A program made the translations under genes and the position numbers. This document shows positions 33,585 to 42,256 of a stretch of DNA of 64,000 nt, piece by piece. The stretch spans positions 1-64,000 of the forward strand of contig NZ_JAELTU010000012.1 of the NCBI RefSeq assembly GCF_016429015.1, in the 5' to 3' direction. How positions within the stretch are numbered: the stretch's first letter is position 1; each line of letters opens with the position of its first letter. The notes beneath the pieces are model-generated. The model ran no database searches, was not told the DNA's origin, and saw nothing but the letters and a program-made list of their open reading frames with translations. Source of the DNA: Rhizobium sp. ASV20. Lineage in GTDB: Bacteria > Pseudomonadota > Alphaproteobacteria > Rhizobiales > Rhizobiaceae.

Positions 33585-34534
33585 ACGGCCCACCAGAAGC
33601 GCACGAGGTGGAAGAAGATCGGCGCGGAGAAAACGACCGAGTCCAGCCGGTCGATCAGTCCGCCATGCCCTTCGATCAGGTGGCCCCAATCCTTGACGCC
33701 GCGATCCCGCTTGATCGCCGACATCACAAGCCCACCGAAGAAGCCCATGATCGTAATGGCGAAGGCGAGCAGCCCGGCCTCCAGCGGCGTGAACGGCGTC
33801 ACCCACCAAAGCGCCGCGCCGATCAGTGAGGCGCTGACCACGCCGCCGACAAAGCCTTCCACCGTCTTCGATGGCGAAAGCCGCGGCGCGATCTTCGTTT
33901 TCCCGAACAGCTTGCCCCAGACATATTGCAGCACGTCGCTAAGCTGCACGACGATCACCAGGAAGGCGATGAGCAGCACGTTACGGCCTTCATAGCCGGG
34001 AATATGCAAAGTGAGCAGCGCCGGCACATGCGAGGCGCAGAAGACGCAGATCATCAGCGCCCATTGCACCTCGGCGATACGCACCAGGAACCGCTCGGTA
34101 TCCCCTCGCAGCACCGCGATAATCGGCATGAAAAGGAAAGCGTAAACCGGAATGAAGATCGAATAGATGCCGTATTGCTCTGCCCAGAGCAGATAATATT
34201 GCATCGGCAGCACGACGAAGAAGGCGGCGGCAAGGGCCCAATGATCTGCCCGCTTCGTGTTGATCAGCGTCACGAATTCGCGGAGTGCCGCAAAAGAGCA
34301 GAAGGCAAAGAGCAGGATGACCCCGGCACGACCGGCAATGAAGGCGATGCCGATCAGCACCACCATCACCCACCAGGCCTTGATGCGCGCATTCAGGTTC
34401 TCGATCGCGGCATTCGATCCGTCGGGAGACAGGCGCTGTTCCAGCACATAGCCGATGACGGAGGCGACGATCAGGACGCCGAAAATGCCGAGGACGAGAT
34501 GGATGAGATCGGCGCTGGCTGCTCCCATGTTCAA
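33581..34534 (-). CDS. cdsA: Phosphatidate cytidylyltransferase (CdsA family)
   Basis: Polytopic CTP:phosphatidate cytidylyltransferase-type protein, 317 residues, which would make CDP-diacylglycerol. The C-terminal signature is clear: SAIKRDRGVKDWGHLIEGHG followed by GLIDRLDSVVFSAP (metal-binding Asp residues). Hydrophobic helices fill the N-terminal part. It overlaps plsC by 4 bp upstream and the next gene by 4 bp downstream. Its location away from the usual frr-uppS-bamA context suggests this is a second, operon-specific CdsA. Confidence 0.9.
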   Translation of the reverse strand: MNMGAASADLIHLVLGIFGVLIVASVIGYVLEQRLSPDGSNAAIENLNARIKAWWVMVVLIGIAFIAGRAGVILLFAFCSFAALREFVTLINTKRADHWALAAAFFVVLPMQYYLLWAEQYGIYSIFIPVYAFLFMPIIAVLRGDTERFLVRIAEVQWALMICVFCASHVPALLTLHIPGYEGRNVLLIAFLVIVVQLSDVLQYVWGKLFGKTKIAPRLSPSKTVEGFVGGVVSASLIGAALWWVTPFTPLEAGLLAFAITIMGFFGGLVMSAIKRDRGVKDWGHLIEGHGGLIDRLDSVVFSAPIFFHLVRFWWAV

Positions 34535-35271
34535 TCTCCCGCCCGCTTGGGCGCAAGTGCCAGCAGCGCCGCTTCGGCTCTCGCCAGAAAATCCGCCTTC
34601 TCCTCGGTCTCGCCGATGTGCAGCGCCTCGCCGAAACTGACGGTGCAGATCAACGGAATAGGCACGAATTCGCCCTTGGGCATGACGCGGTTGAGGTTGT
34701 CGATCCAGACCGGAACAAGGTCTATATCCGGGCGCGCCTTGGCAAGGTGGAAAAGCCCGCTCTTGAACGGCTGCAGCAGCTGTTCTGTGAGATTGCGGGT
34801 GCCTTCCGGAAACAGGATCAGCGACGAGCCGGCATCGAGCGCCTGGGTCATCTGCGTAACCGGATCCTCCTTGCGAGCCTCGCGATCGCGCTCAATCAAG
34901 ACGGCATTGAAAACATCGCGGCCGATGAAGCTGTTCAGCGATGACTTCAGCCAATAGTCCGCGCCGGCCACCGGGCGCACCCGCCGGCGCAATCGTGGCG
35001 GCAAAACGGTCCAGATCAGGATGAAATCGCCATGGCTGGAGTGGTTGGCGAAATAGATGCAGCGCTTGGTGCGCATGCCACTCTCAGGCCATATCGCCCG
35101 AACTGCGGTGATAGCCCGAGCGAACAGCACGATCGCTACCGAAACAGGCCTTGCCAGCCATTCGATCGGCGTACCCATTCCTTCCCCGAGAATGTTCTTC
35201 CGCAAAGCCTCCATGACAAAGAGATAGGCTCGTTTCGCAAACCCCGATAGCCGCTCACCCAGCTTATCCAC
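34531..35271 (-). CDS. plsC: 1-acyl-glycerol-3-phosphate acyltransferase (PlsC family)
   Basis: A 246-residue membrane-associated acyltransferase. Motif I HX4D is seen in FANHSSHGDF, motif III in LFPEGTRN, with a conserved Pro region further on (LVPVWIDNLNR). It would acylate lysophosphatidate or a similar acceptor to feed the CdsA encoded next, overlapping by 4 bp. First gene of the four-gene unit. The acyl donor and exact acceptor are unknown. Confidence 0.9.
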   Translation of the reverse strand: MDKLGERLSGFAKRAYLFVMEALRKNILGEGMGTPIEWLARPVSVAIVLFARAITAVRAIWPESGMRTKRCIYFANHSSHGDFILIWTVLPPRLRRRVRPVAGADYWLKSSLNSFIGRDVFNAVLIERDREARKEDPVTQMTQALDAGSSLILFPEGTRNLTEQLLQPFKSGLFHLAKARPDIDLVPVWIDNLNRVMPKGEFVPIPLICTVSFGEALHIGETEEKADFLARAEAALLALAPKRAGD

Positions 35272-35290
35272 AACCCTTGCAACAACAGAA

Positions 35291-35322
35291 AAACCCGGCG
35301 CAACTCATGTCGCACCGGGTTT
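35291..35322 (-). terminator. Intrinsic terminator of serA
   Basis: Stem AAACCCGG / CCGGGTTT with inner GC pairs, followed on the minus strand by TTTTTCTGTTGTT. It lies 60 bp downstream of the serA stop and separates serA from the plsC operon. Confidence 0.88.
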
Positions 35323-35382
35323 CGGAGTTGGCTCTTGGGAGGAGCAAACCGGATGGTTCGACCGCCCCCTTAAAGGGGTGGC

Positions 35383-36978
35383 CTAGTCGACGTTGAACAC
35401 CAGCGGCTTTGCCTGGCGGATGGCGTGATGCGCCGTCAGCTTGGCAAGCACGTCATCGCTGAGCGCGCCGTCGACATAGAGCAACGCAATGGCATCGCCG
35501 CCCTGCTTGTCGCGGCCGAGCTGGAAGTTGGCGATGTTGACACCGGCAGAGCCGAGCGTCGTACCGATGAAGCCGATCATGCCGGGAACGTCGGTGTTGG
35601 CGATATAGACCATGTGGTTGCCCACGTCGGCGTCGAGGTTGATGCCCTTGATCTGGATGAAGCGTGGCTTGCCGTCCGAGAAGACGGTACCGGCAACCGA
35701 GCGTGTCATGCTGTCTGTGGTGACGGTCAGCTTGATGTAACCGTCATAGACGCCCGTCTTGTCGCGCTTGACTTCGGCAAGCACGATGCCCTTTTCCTTG
35801 ATCATGATCGGCGCCGAAACCATGTTGACGTCGGCAACCTGATTGCGGATGAGGCCGGCGAGCAACGCGCTCGTCAGAGCCTTCGTGTTCATGCCGGCGG
35901 TCACGCCGTCGTAAAGGATCTCGATTTCCTTGATCGGATCGTCGGTAACCTGGCCGACGAAAGCTCCGAGAACATCGGCAAGCTTGATGAAGGGCTTCAG
36001 GATCGGCGCTTCTTCAGCGGTGATCGAGGGCATGTTGATGGCGTTCGAGACGGCGCCCTTGACGAGATAATCGGCCATCTGCTCGGCAACCTGCAGAGCG
36101 ACGTTTTCCTGCGCTTCCGTCGTGGAGGCGCCGAGATGCGGCGTGCAGACGACATTCGGCAGGCCGAATAGCGGGCTTTCCTTGGCAGGCTCCACTTCGA
36201 AGACGTCGAAGGCAGCACCGGCGACATGACCGGATTTGATGGCGGCGGCGAGAGCTGCCTCATCGACCAGACCGCCACGGGCGCAGTTGATGATGCGCAC
36301 GCCCTGCTTCATCTTGGCGATCGCAGTGGCGTCGATGATGTTGCGCGTCTTGTCGGTCAGCGGCACGTGCAGGGTGATGAAGTCAGCGCGGGCGAAAAGC
36401 TCGTCGAGCTCGACCTTGGTCACGCCCATTTCCTCGGCACGCTCCTTCGACAGGAACGGATCGAAGGCGACGACATGCATCTTCAGGCCGAGTGCACGAG
36501 CGATGACGATAGAGCCAATATTGCCGGCGCCGATGATGCCGAGCGTCTTGCCGGTGATCTCGACACCCATGAACTTCGACTTTTCCCACTTGCCGGCCTG
36601 GGTCGAGGCGTCAGCGGACGGGAGCTGGCGAGCAACCGCGAACATCAAGGCGATGGCGTGCTCGGCCGTGGTTATGGAGTTGCCGAAGGGCGTGTTCATG
36701 ACAATGATACCGCGACGCGATGCGGCGGGGATATCGACATTGTCGACGCCGATACCGGCGCGACCAACGACCTTGAGGTTCTTGGCGGCGGCGATGATCT
36801 TCTCCGTCACCTTGGTGGCGGAACGGATGGCAAGACCATCATAATTGCCGATGATTTCGAACAGCCTGTCCTTGTCCTTGCCAAGCTGCGGCTGGAAATC
36901 GACTTCGACGCCGCGATCGCGGAAGATCTGGACGGCGGTTTCCGACAGTTCGTCGGACACGAGAACGCGAGGTGCCAT
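35383..36978 (-). CDS. serA: D-3-phosphoglycerate dehydrogenase
   Basis: First enzyme of serine biosynthesis, 531 residues (long form). Seen: VVGRAGIGVDNVD, NAD motif GIIGAGNIGSIV, catalytic Arg in NCARGGLVDE, Glu in FEVEPAKESP and His in CTPHLGAST. The intervening domain and a C-terminal ACT domain (ending with DIAN-like segment VNIANFQLGRDKQGGDAI) provide serine-type feedback control. Downstream of serC on the same strand with a hairpin between them. Confidence 0.97.
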   Translation of the reverse strand: MAPRVLVSDELSETAVQIFRDRGVEVDFQPQLGKDKDRLFEIIGNYDGLAIRSATKVTEKIIAAAKNLKVVGRAGIGVDNVDIPAASRRGIIVMNTPFGNSITTAEHAIALMFAVARQLPSADASTQAGKWEKSKFMGVEITGKTLGIIGAGNIGSIVIARALGLKMHVVAFDPFLSKERAEEMGVTKVELDELFARADFITLHVPLTDKTRNIIDATAIAKMKQGVRIINCARGGLVDEAALAAAIKSGHVAGAAFDVFEVEPAKESPLFGLPNVVCTPHLGASTTEAQENVALQVAEQMADYLVKGAVSNAINMPSITAEEAPILKPFIKLADVLGAFVGQVTDDPIKEIEILYDGVTAGMNTKALTSALLAGLIRNQVADVNMVSAPIMIKEKGIVLAEVKRDKTGVYDGYIKLTVTTDSMTRSVAGTVFSDGKPRFIQIKGINLDADVGNHMVYIANTDVPGMIGFIGTTLGSAGVNIANFQLGRDKQGGDAIALLYVDGALSDDVLAKLTAHHAIRQAKPLVFNVD

Positions 36979-37011
36979 TGAGGCCTCCTGAAAAAAGGTC
37001 AGCTAAGACGA

Positions 37012-37055
37012 GCAATTCCACGAAAAATGCGAAACGGTCTTCCGGTCGGAATTGC
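37012..37055. repeat. Rhizobial palindromic extragenic repeat, copy 2
   Basis: A 44-nt imperfect palindrome from GCAATTCC to GGAATTGC, same length and layout as 5058-5101 and about 80% identical to it. Located in the serC-serA spacer. Confidence 0.7.
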
Positions 37056-37084
37056 GTGAAAACAACGAGAATTTCGGGATGCTG

Positions 37085-37107
37085 GGCTCCGCCCTATCGG
37101 CGGAGCC
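37085..37107 (-). terminator. Hairpin in the serC-serA spacer
   Basis: Perfect 9-bp stem GGCTCCGCC / GGCGGAGCC with a 5-nt loop, 17 bp after the serC stop. There is no T-run, so it may attenuate or stabilise rather than stop the serC transcript before serA. Confidence 0.5.
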
Positions 37108-37123
37108 ATGAACGCTCAAAGTC

Positions 37124-38302
37124 TCAGGCAGCAGCCTGGGAGAGCGTCGCCTTCTGCGTTTCGAAAGCCCAGGCGAGCCAGGGCATCAGCTTCTGCATGT
37201 CGGAAGCTTCGATCGTGGCACCTGCCCAGATGCGCAAGCCCGACGGTGCGTCGCGGTAGTGGCCGACGTCATAGGCGACGCCTTCTTTTTCGAGGAGCGC
37301 GACGAGACCCTTGGCGAAATTCGCCTGACCATCGGCGTCGAGAGCGACGACATCCTTGTCGACGATCTTCAGGCAAACGGAGGTGTTGGATTCCGTCTCG
37401 GCCTTGAGGGCAAGATTGGCGATCCAGTCGTTGGTAGCCACGAAGTCGTGAATGACCTTGGCGTTGGCGTCGGCGCGGCCGATGAGCGCCTTCAGTCCGC
37501 CGAGATTCTTCGCCCAAAGCAGCGCATCGATATAGTCTTCGACGCAGAGCATCGAAGGCGTGTTGATCGTCTCGCCGGAGAAGATGCCTTCCGTCAGCTT
37601 GCCGCCGCTGGTCATGCGGAAGATCTTCGGCAGCGGCCACGCCGGCACATAGGTCGTCAGACGCTCGACAGCGCGTGGCGACAGGATGATGACGCCATGC
37701 GCGCCCTCGCCGCCCAGAACCTTCTGCCAGGAGAAGGTAACGACATCGAGCTTGGCAAAGTCCAGGTTCTGAGCGAAGGCGGCCGAGGTGGCGTCGCAGA
37801 TCGTCAGGCCCTCGCGGTCGGCCGGGATGAAATCGGCATTCGGAACACGCACACCCGAGGTCGTGCCGTTCCAGGTGAAGACCACGTCGCGGTCGAAATC
37901 GACAGCGGAAAGGTCGGGCAGCTCGCCGTAACCAGCCTCAAGCTTGCGGACGTCCTTGAGCTTCAGCTGCTTGACGACATCTGTCACCCAGCCCGCACCG
38001 AAGCTTTCCCAGGCGAGCATATCGACACCGCGTTCGCCGAGCAGCGACCACAGGGCCATTTCAACGGCGCCAGTGTCGGAAGCCGGAACGATGCCGATGC
38101 GATAGTCCGCCGGCACCTCAAGAATTTCGCGGGTAAGGTCGATGGCCTGCTTCAGCTTGGCTTTGCCGACCTTCGCACGGTGCGAACGCCCGAGGGGCGC
38201 GTCGGAAAGAGCATCGAGCGTCCAACCGGGGCGCTTCGAGCAAGGGCCAGAAGAGAAATGGGTATTATCCGGACGGATGTCCGGCTTGGCGAGCTTAGTC
38301 AT
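37124..38302 (-). CDS. serC: Phosphoserine aminotransferase
   Basis: PLP-dependent phosphoserine transaminase of the rhizobial/archaeal-like branch, 392 residues, second step of serine synthesis. The N-terminus ([15 protein letters not shown]) and the PLP-lysine region [17 protein letters not shown] are diagnostic. It precedes serA and is controlled by a leader RNA. ATG 38302 has its ribosome site inside a leader hairpin loop. Confidence 0.96.
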   Translation of the reverse strand: MTKLAKPDIRPDNTHFSSGPCSKRPGWTLDALSDAPLGRSHRAKVGKAKLKQAIDLTREILEVPADYRIGIVPASDTGAVEMALWSLLGERGVDMLAWESFGAGWVTDVVKQLKLKDVRKLEAGYGELPDLSAVDFDRDVVFTWNGTTSGVRVPNADFIPADREGLTICDATSAAFAQNLDFAKLDVVTFSWQKVLGGEGAHGVIILSPRAVERLTTYVPAWPLPKIFRMTSGGKLTEGIFSGETINTPSMLCVEDYIDALLWAKNLGGLKALIGRADANAKVIHDFVATNDWIANLALKAETESNTSVCLKIVDKDVVALDADGQANFAKGLVALLEKEGVAYDVGHYRDAPSGLRIWAGATIEASDMQKLMPWLAWAFETQKATLSQAAA

Positions 38303-38380
38303 GATGCTATCCTCTCAGATAGAAAGCCCTTCGTTGGGGAAGGGTGTCCCGCCGTCGGATATATGGGAAGCCGCCCACTC
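38303..38380 (-). promoter_or_regulatory. serC leader RNA motif
   Basis: Directly upstream of serC are two stacked hairpins: CCCTTC/GAAGGG (38327-38344) and CTATC/GATAG (38307-38322). The ribosome site GAGAGGA lies in the loop of the second. The layout and position match the 'serC' RNA motif described from alphaproteobacteria, found before serC-serA. Ligand unknown; translational control is inferred. Confidence 0.7.
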
Positions 38381-38557
38381 ACGCAACAGGAAAGTACAGC
38401 TCCGGCATCATTTCACAAATTCGTGCGCAAAGTTTGATGCCGCAAGCCATCCGTAATGAAGCCAGGCTAAATCCGGCCTCACAAAAGCTGATTTCTGTAG
38501 CGAAATGCAATCATATTAGGTCGTGTGCGAGTTGATTCGCGCCGCCGGAAATAACAA

Positions 38558-39352
38558 GTGTGCTCGATGTTACTCACTGCACTCGCCGAACGTCCCTTCG
38601 AATTCCCACAACCCATTCCCGTCTATCTGATCAACATCGATCGAGCCGCGGACAGACTTGCAGAGATCGAACGACAGAGCGGCGAACTCGGTCTACGCTT
38701 CGAAAGGATCGACGGCGTCGACGGCGCGCGCATTCCTCGCGAGCAATGGATAGATGTCGATCATAGGCGCTTCCAGCGCCGGCATGGCAGAACCATCCTG
38801 CCCGGCGAGTACGGCTGCTACCGCAGCCACCTGCTCGCATTGCGCCGGCTTCTGGCCAACGGCGACAAAATGGCCATCATCATCGAGGACGATGTGGCCT
38901 TGGACAGAGATTTCCTGGATCGTGCCATGTCTGCCAAGGAAGCGTCGCCGACGGCGGATCTGATCAAGCTCGTCAATCACCGCTGGAGCGGTTTTCATGC
39001 CACGGCTGAGAGCCCGAAGGGTGACATCGTTGGTCGCTGCCTCTTCGGCCCTCAGGGTTCGACGGCGTGCTATCTCATCACTCGCAGGGGCGCAGAGAAG
39101 ATCCTAAGATCGCTGTCGGTCATGTCGCTGCCCTGGGATGTCGCAATCGAGCGCGGATGGGACACGCGTATGTCCATCTTCACCACCCGCACCAACGTCG
39201 TCGGCTTCGGCCCGCTCCGGGGAAGCACGATGATCGGCTGGCGCCGCGACTATCGGGCAGCCAAGTCATCCGCCTGGCGGCGGATGCCGGCGCATCTGTT
39301 CCGTACCTTGGATTTCTTCAGACGCATCGCCTATGTTCTGACAACGCCGTGA
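38558..39352 (+). CDS. Glycosyltransferase family 25 protein
   Basis: A 264-residue cytoplasmic GT25 enzyme, the family of LPS/LOS galactosyltransferases. Seen: VYLINIDRAADRLAEIERQ, the block GEYGCYRSHLLALRRL and the EDD motif in MAIIIEDDVALDRDF, followed by GSTACYLITRRGAEK. A role in cell-surface polysaccharide is likely, with sugar and acceptor unknown. The start may be GTG 38558 or ATG 38567. No other surface-sugar genes adjoin it. Confidence 0.88.
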   Translation: MCSMLLTALAERPFEFPQPIPVYLINIDRAADRLAEIERQSGELGLRFERIDGVDGARIPREQWIDVDHRRFQRRHGRTILPGEYGCYRSHLLALRRLLANGDKMAIIIEDDVALDRDFLDRAMSAKEASPTADLIKLVNHRWSGFHATAESPKGDIVGRCLFGPQGSTACYLITRRGAEKILRSLSVMSLPWDVAIERGWDTRMSIFTTRTNVVGFGPLRGSTMIGWRRDYRAAKSSAWRRMPAHLFRTLDFFRRIAYVLTTP

Positions 39353-39361
39353 GTTCCGAGA

Positions 39362-40195
39362 TTACCAGGTGGTGATCCTGAGGCCGACCCGAATTTCATG
39401 GCGGGACAGCGCGCCGTCGCGACCCATAGCGCCGCCGGCACCCGCTGCCGAATCCGCAGCGGAGTAGTCGAACATATCGCCGCCGGCGATGTGCGAGAAG
39501 CGATAGCCGAGATCGACCTTGATGTTCGGCGAGACCTCGTAGGCGACACCCGCCATCAACGCATAGGTGAGGCGCCAATCGCTATCGCCGGAATAACGAG
39601 TGCTGACGGAAGCCGCGCCGCCACAACTCGACGTGCCGTCGATGCAAGAGCCGATGGCGTTGACGCTACCCCAAGAGACTCGCGTTGCACCGAGACCTGC
39701 GCCGAGATAGGGCGTGAAGCCGGCAACGGTTCCTAGATCGACATAGCCGTTGACCATCAGGCTCCCAGCGGTAAACGAAGAGCGTGCCTTGGTGGAACAA
39801 CCGGTGCCCCCTGCCCCGCCGGGGCAGGACATGGCACTCGAAAGGCGACCGTTGAAATCGCCGCTGAAGATATCGCCCGTCACGTCGGCGCGAAACAGAT
39901 CATTGAACTGGTAACCGATACCCAGACCACCGGAGAAATCGCCGCCGAAGCGATTCGAATCGAAAGAGCCTGATTGATAATCGCCACCGGCCGGATCGTA
40001 GGAACGAACCTTCATGTCGCCACGGCTGGCATAGACGGCATAGCCGACATCGCCGCGCACGTACCAGCCCTTCGCTGCCTGAACGCTGACTTCCGGCATC
40101 TTGATCTCGGGCGGAGGCGCGTCACCGGCAAGGGCTGCGCCGGCCGATGCGCCGGCCATCGCTGCGGCCAGCGCCAAAGCGTCGAAACGGATCAT
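39362..40195 (-). CDS. Outer membrane beta-barrel protein (Omp25/31-like), first copy
   Basis: A 277-residue porin-like outer membrane protein. A signal peptide ends in AALAG; the mature start has AAKGWYVRGDVGYAVY; eight alternating amphipathic strands follow, and the chain ends in IRVGLRITTW (terminal aromatic residue needed for barrel assembly). Similar to the next outer membrane protein and to rhizobial/Brucella Omp25/Omp31-type surface proteins. ATG 40195 fits the signal peptide. Precise role unknown; envelope stability or surface antigen. Confidence 0.85.
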   Translation of the reverse strand: MIRFDALALAAAMAGASAGAALAGDAPPPEIKMPEVSVQAAKGWYVRGDVGYAVYASRGDMKVRSYDPAGGDYQSGSFDSNRFGGDFSGGLGIGYQFNDLFRADVTGDIFSGDFNGRLSSAMSCPGGAGGTGCSTKARSSFTAGSLMVNGYVDLGTVAGFTPYLGAGLGATRVSWGSVNAIGSCIDGTSSCGGAASVSTRYSGDSDWRLTYALMAGVAYEVSPNIKVDLGYRFSHIAGGDMFDYSAADSAAGAGGAMGRDGALSRHEIRVGLRITTW

Positions 40196-40382
40196 TACCC
40201 CTCGCCTTCCATCCTCGTATGGATGCCAGCCTTTCAACCGGCTGACCTTCCTGCCCTTGCAAAGACCCGAAGGGGGTCAATGATCGGGAACACGCTATTT
40301 TCATTTCATTAACCATAGGGAATTCATGGTTAATGAAGCTTTAAGGCCGGGGAAAATTGCTTAACGCGAAGACAGAAACAGC

Positions 40383-40414
40383 AAAAGCCGCCCGGGGGAA
40401 ACCGGGCAGCTTTT
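40383..40414 (-). terminator. Intrinsic terminator of the second outer membrane protein gene
   Basis: AAAAGC-C-GCCCGG pairs with CCGGGC-A-GCTTTT (one mismatch), followed by TTTTG on the minus strand. Placed 22 bp downstream of the stop at 40437. Confidence 0.85.
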
Positions 40415-40436
40415 CAATAACTTGAGAGACAGAGGC

Positions 40437-41285
40437 TTACTTGTAGACCGGCTGGACCGGGATGTCAGCCGGCGGCATGTAGCTCGCCGTCTGGCAACCG
40501 CCGAAGGTGTAGCGAGCGCCGAGGCGGGCTTCATGCAGGTTGATACCCTTGTCGTAACCGGGGCCGCCGTTTTCTGCGTAGCCGAACATGTCGCCGCCTT
40601 GAATATGGCGGTAGCGATAGCCGACATCAGCCTTGAGGTTACAGGTGAGGTCGATCGAGGTACCGGCCATCAGCGCGTAGGTGAAGCGCCAGCTGCCGCG
40701 GCCGTTATGATTGACGGATCCGTCGCAAGAGTCCGGATTGGCGTCCGAGCACGACGTATTGTTCAGCTTGTCCCATTTGACGTAGGTGCCGCCGATACCG
40801 GCGCCGACATAGGGCGTGAACACGCTGTACGTACCGAGATCGACATAGGCGTTGGCAAGCAAGCTGTAGGCCGTCAGAGACGAAAGATCGCGTGAAGTCG
40901 CAGGCACAGCGGTCCAATTCGGACCGCAGGCGCCGCAATCGCCCTTCGTCGAGCCCTTGAAGTCGGACTTGAAGAGATAGTCGAGCGTCAGGTCGGTGCG
41001 CAGATAGTTGTTGATCTGATAACCGACACCACCGCCCAGCGTAAGGTTGCCATCGAGCTTGGCGCTGTCGAAGTCCACCAGGCTGCCATTGGAACCCTGG
41101 AAGTAGTTCGAGCCGCGCAGTTTCGTAAAGGCGTAACCGACATCGCCGCGCAGATACCAGCCACTCGACTGGGCGACGACCACTTCCGGCGCCGGCTGCT
41201 GCGGCTCTGGTGTATAAAGATCAGCTGAGAAGGCTGACGTGCCGACAAGCAAGCTGGCAAGTGCGCCGATCACGGTTTTCATCAT
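40437..41285 (-). CDS. Outer membrane beta-barrel protein (Omp25/31-like), second copy
   Basis: A 282-residue paralogue of the neighbouring barrel: signal peptide ending SAFSA, a Pro/Glu/Gln-rich linker, then SSGWYLRGDVGYAFTKLRG. Strand-like segments include NLKADVGYRYRHIQGGDMFG, similar to the equivalent segment of the other copy. The chain ends PVQPVYK with no terminal aromatic, so the barrel probably closes before a short periplasmic tail. ATG 41285 has GGAG at 8 nt. It has its own terminator. Confidence 0.87.
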   Translation of the reverse strand: MMKTVIGALASLLVGTSAFSADLYTPEPQQPAPEVVVAQSSGWYLRGDVGYAFTKLRGSNYFQGSNGSLVDFDSAKLDGNLTLGGGVGYQINNYLRTDLTLDYLFKSDFKGSTKGDCGACGPNWTAVPATSRDLSSLTAYSLLANAYVDLGTYSVFTPYVGAGIGGTYVKWDKLNNTSCSDANPDSCDGSVNHNGRGSWRFTYALMAGTSIDLTCNLKADVGYRYRHIQGGDMFGYAENGGPGYDKGINLHEARLGARYTFGGCQTASYMPPADIPVQPVYK

Positions 41286-41605
41286 GGCTTTGGCTCCAAA
41301 TTTCTTGCCATTGGCGCAGCAGATGCTTGCCAATCAAAAAGACATGACCGGGATAATGAAGAAAAGGAGTTAAAACCTGATTAACTACGAATGTTTACCC
41401 TGTTTTACTCGCGAGTTATACTCAAGCCATCATATTAGGTAACATTAAATCACCAACAAAGATAAAGAGATAGAGATAAGCTCTCCCTCTCTGGAGCCAC
41501 CTGAAGCATAGAATCCAGCTGGCGGTATCTGCAAGACTTCTAAACCAATTGGCAAGATTCCAGCCATTACAGTGCACCCGCCGGGAGTTCACCAAGGGGG
41601 AGTCA
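41286..41605. other. Divergent A/T-rich promoter region
   Basis: About 320 bp between the outer membrane protein gene (minus) and the SH3 protein gene (plus). It is much richer in A/T than the surroundings (41340-41480) and should hold both promoters. No reading frame or clear operator seen. Confidence 0.5.
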
Positions 41606-42160
41606 TTGACTTACCAACGAAAAATATACGCCGGCCTTTGCCTGACCTTGCTCTCCGTGGGCTCAATCGCCTTTGCCGGTGCACCGCCGGCAAGCCCTGC
41701 CGCCGTGACGGCGTGGAACAAGGGGCGCCAAACAGGCTTACCTATCCCTCGCTTTGCGTCCGTGAAAGCCCATAAGGCTCGCATGCGGGTCGGCCCGTCG
41801 ACAAACTATGCGACGAAATGGATCTACATGAAACCTGGCCTTCCGATGGAGATCATCAACGAATATGGCCATTGGCGACAGGTTCGCGACGATACCGGCG
41901 TGACTGGCTGGATGCACAGTGCTCTTCTTTCCGGAACGCGAATGGCTGTTGTCGCCCCCTGGTTGACGAAGAACGCCATGCTGCGGACGGATCCGCAGTC
42001 AACCGCGGCGCTGATTGCCGAGCTGCAACCGCGCGTGCTGCTTTCACTGCATTCCTGCAGCGGAAGCTGGTGCGACGTTTCCGTCAAGGGACATTCCGCG
42101 AGAGGTTATGTCAGGCAGAGCAAACTCTGGGGTGCCTATCCCGGAGAGATGTTCCAGTAG
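41606..42160 (+). CDS. SH3 domain-containing periplasmic protein
   Basis: A 184-residue exported protein with two bacterial SH3 (SH3b) modules. A signal peptide (LCLTLLSVGSIAFAG) is followed by KARMRVGPSTNYATKWIY and GHWRQVRDDTGVTGWMH (first module) and LRTDPQSTAALIAELQPRV with GSWCDVSVKGHSARGYV (second module). Such domains bind peptidoglycan or partner proteins. TTG 41606 has AAGGGGG five nt upstream; an ATG further upstream (41549) would disturb the signal peptide. Confidence 0.82.
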   Translation: MTYQRKIYAGLCLTLLSVGSIAFAGAPPASPAAVTAWNKGRQTGLPIPRFASVKAHKARMRVGPSTNYATKWIYMKPGLPMEIINEYGHWRQVRDDTGVTGWMHSALLSGTRMAVVAPWLTKNAMLRTDPQSTAALIAELQPRVLLSLHSCSGSWCDVSVKGHSARGYVRQSKLWGAYPGEMFQ

Positions 42161-42194
42161 ATATCGGCAATCCATCACGGAAGCCGGAAAACAT

Positions 42195-42221
42195 ATGGCC
42201 GCCTTCAATAGAGGCGGCCAT
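42195..42221. terminator. Bidirectional terminator
   Basis: Ten-bp stem ATGGCCGCCT / AGGCGGCCAT with a 7-nt loop, between the convergent SH3 gene and glmM. Confidence 0.75.
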
Positions 42222-42256
42222 TGATCTGATATTCGCGACTACAGCCGGGCGACAGC

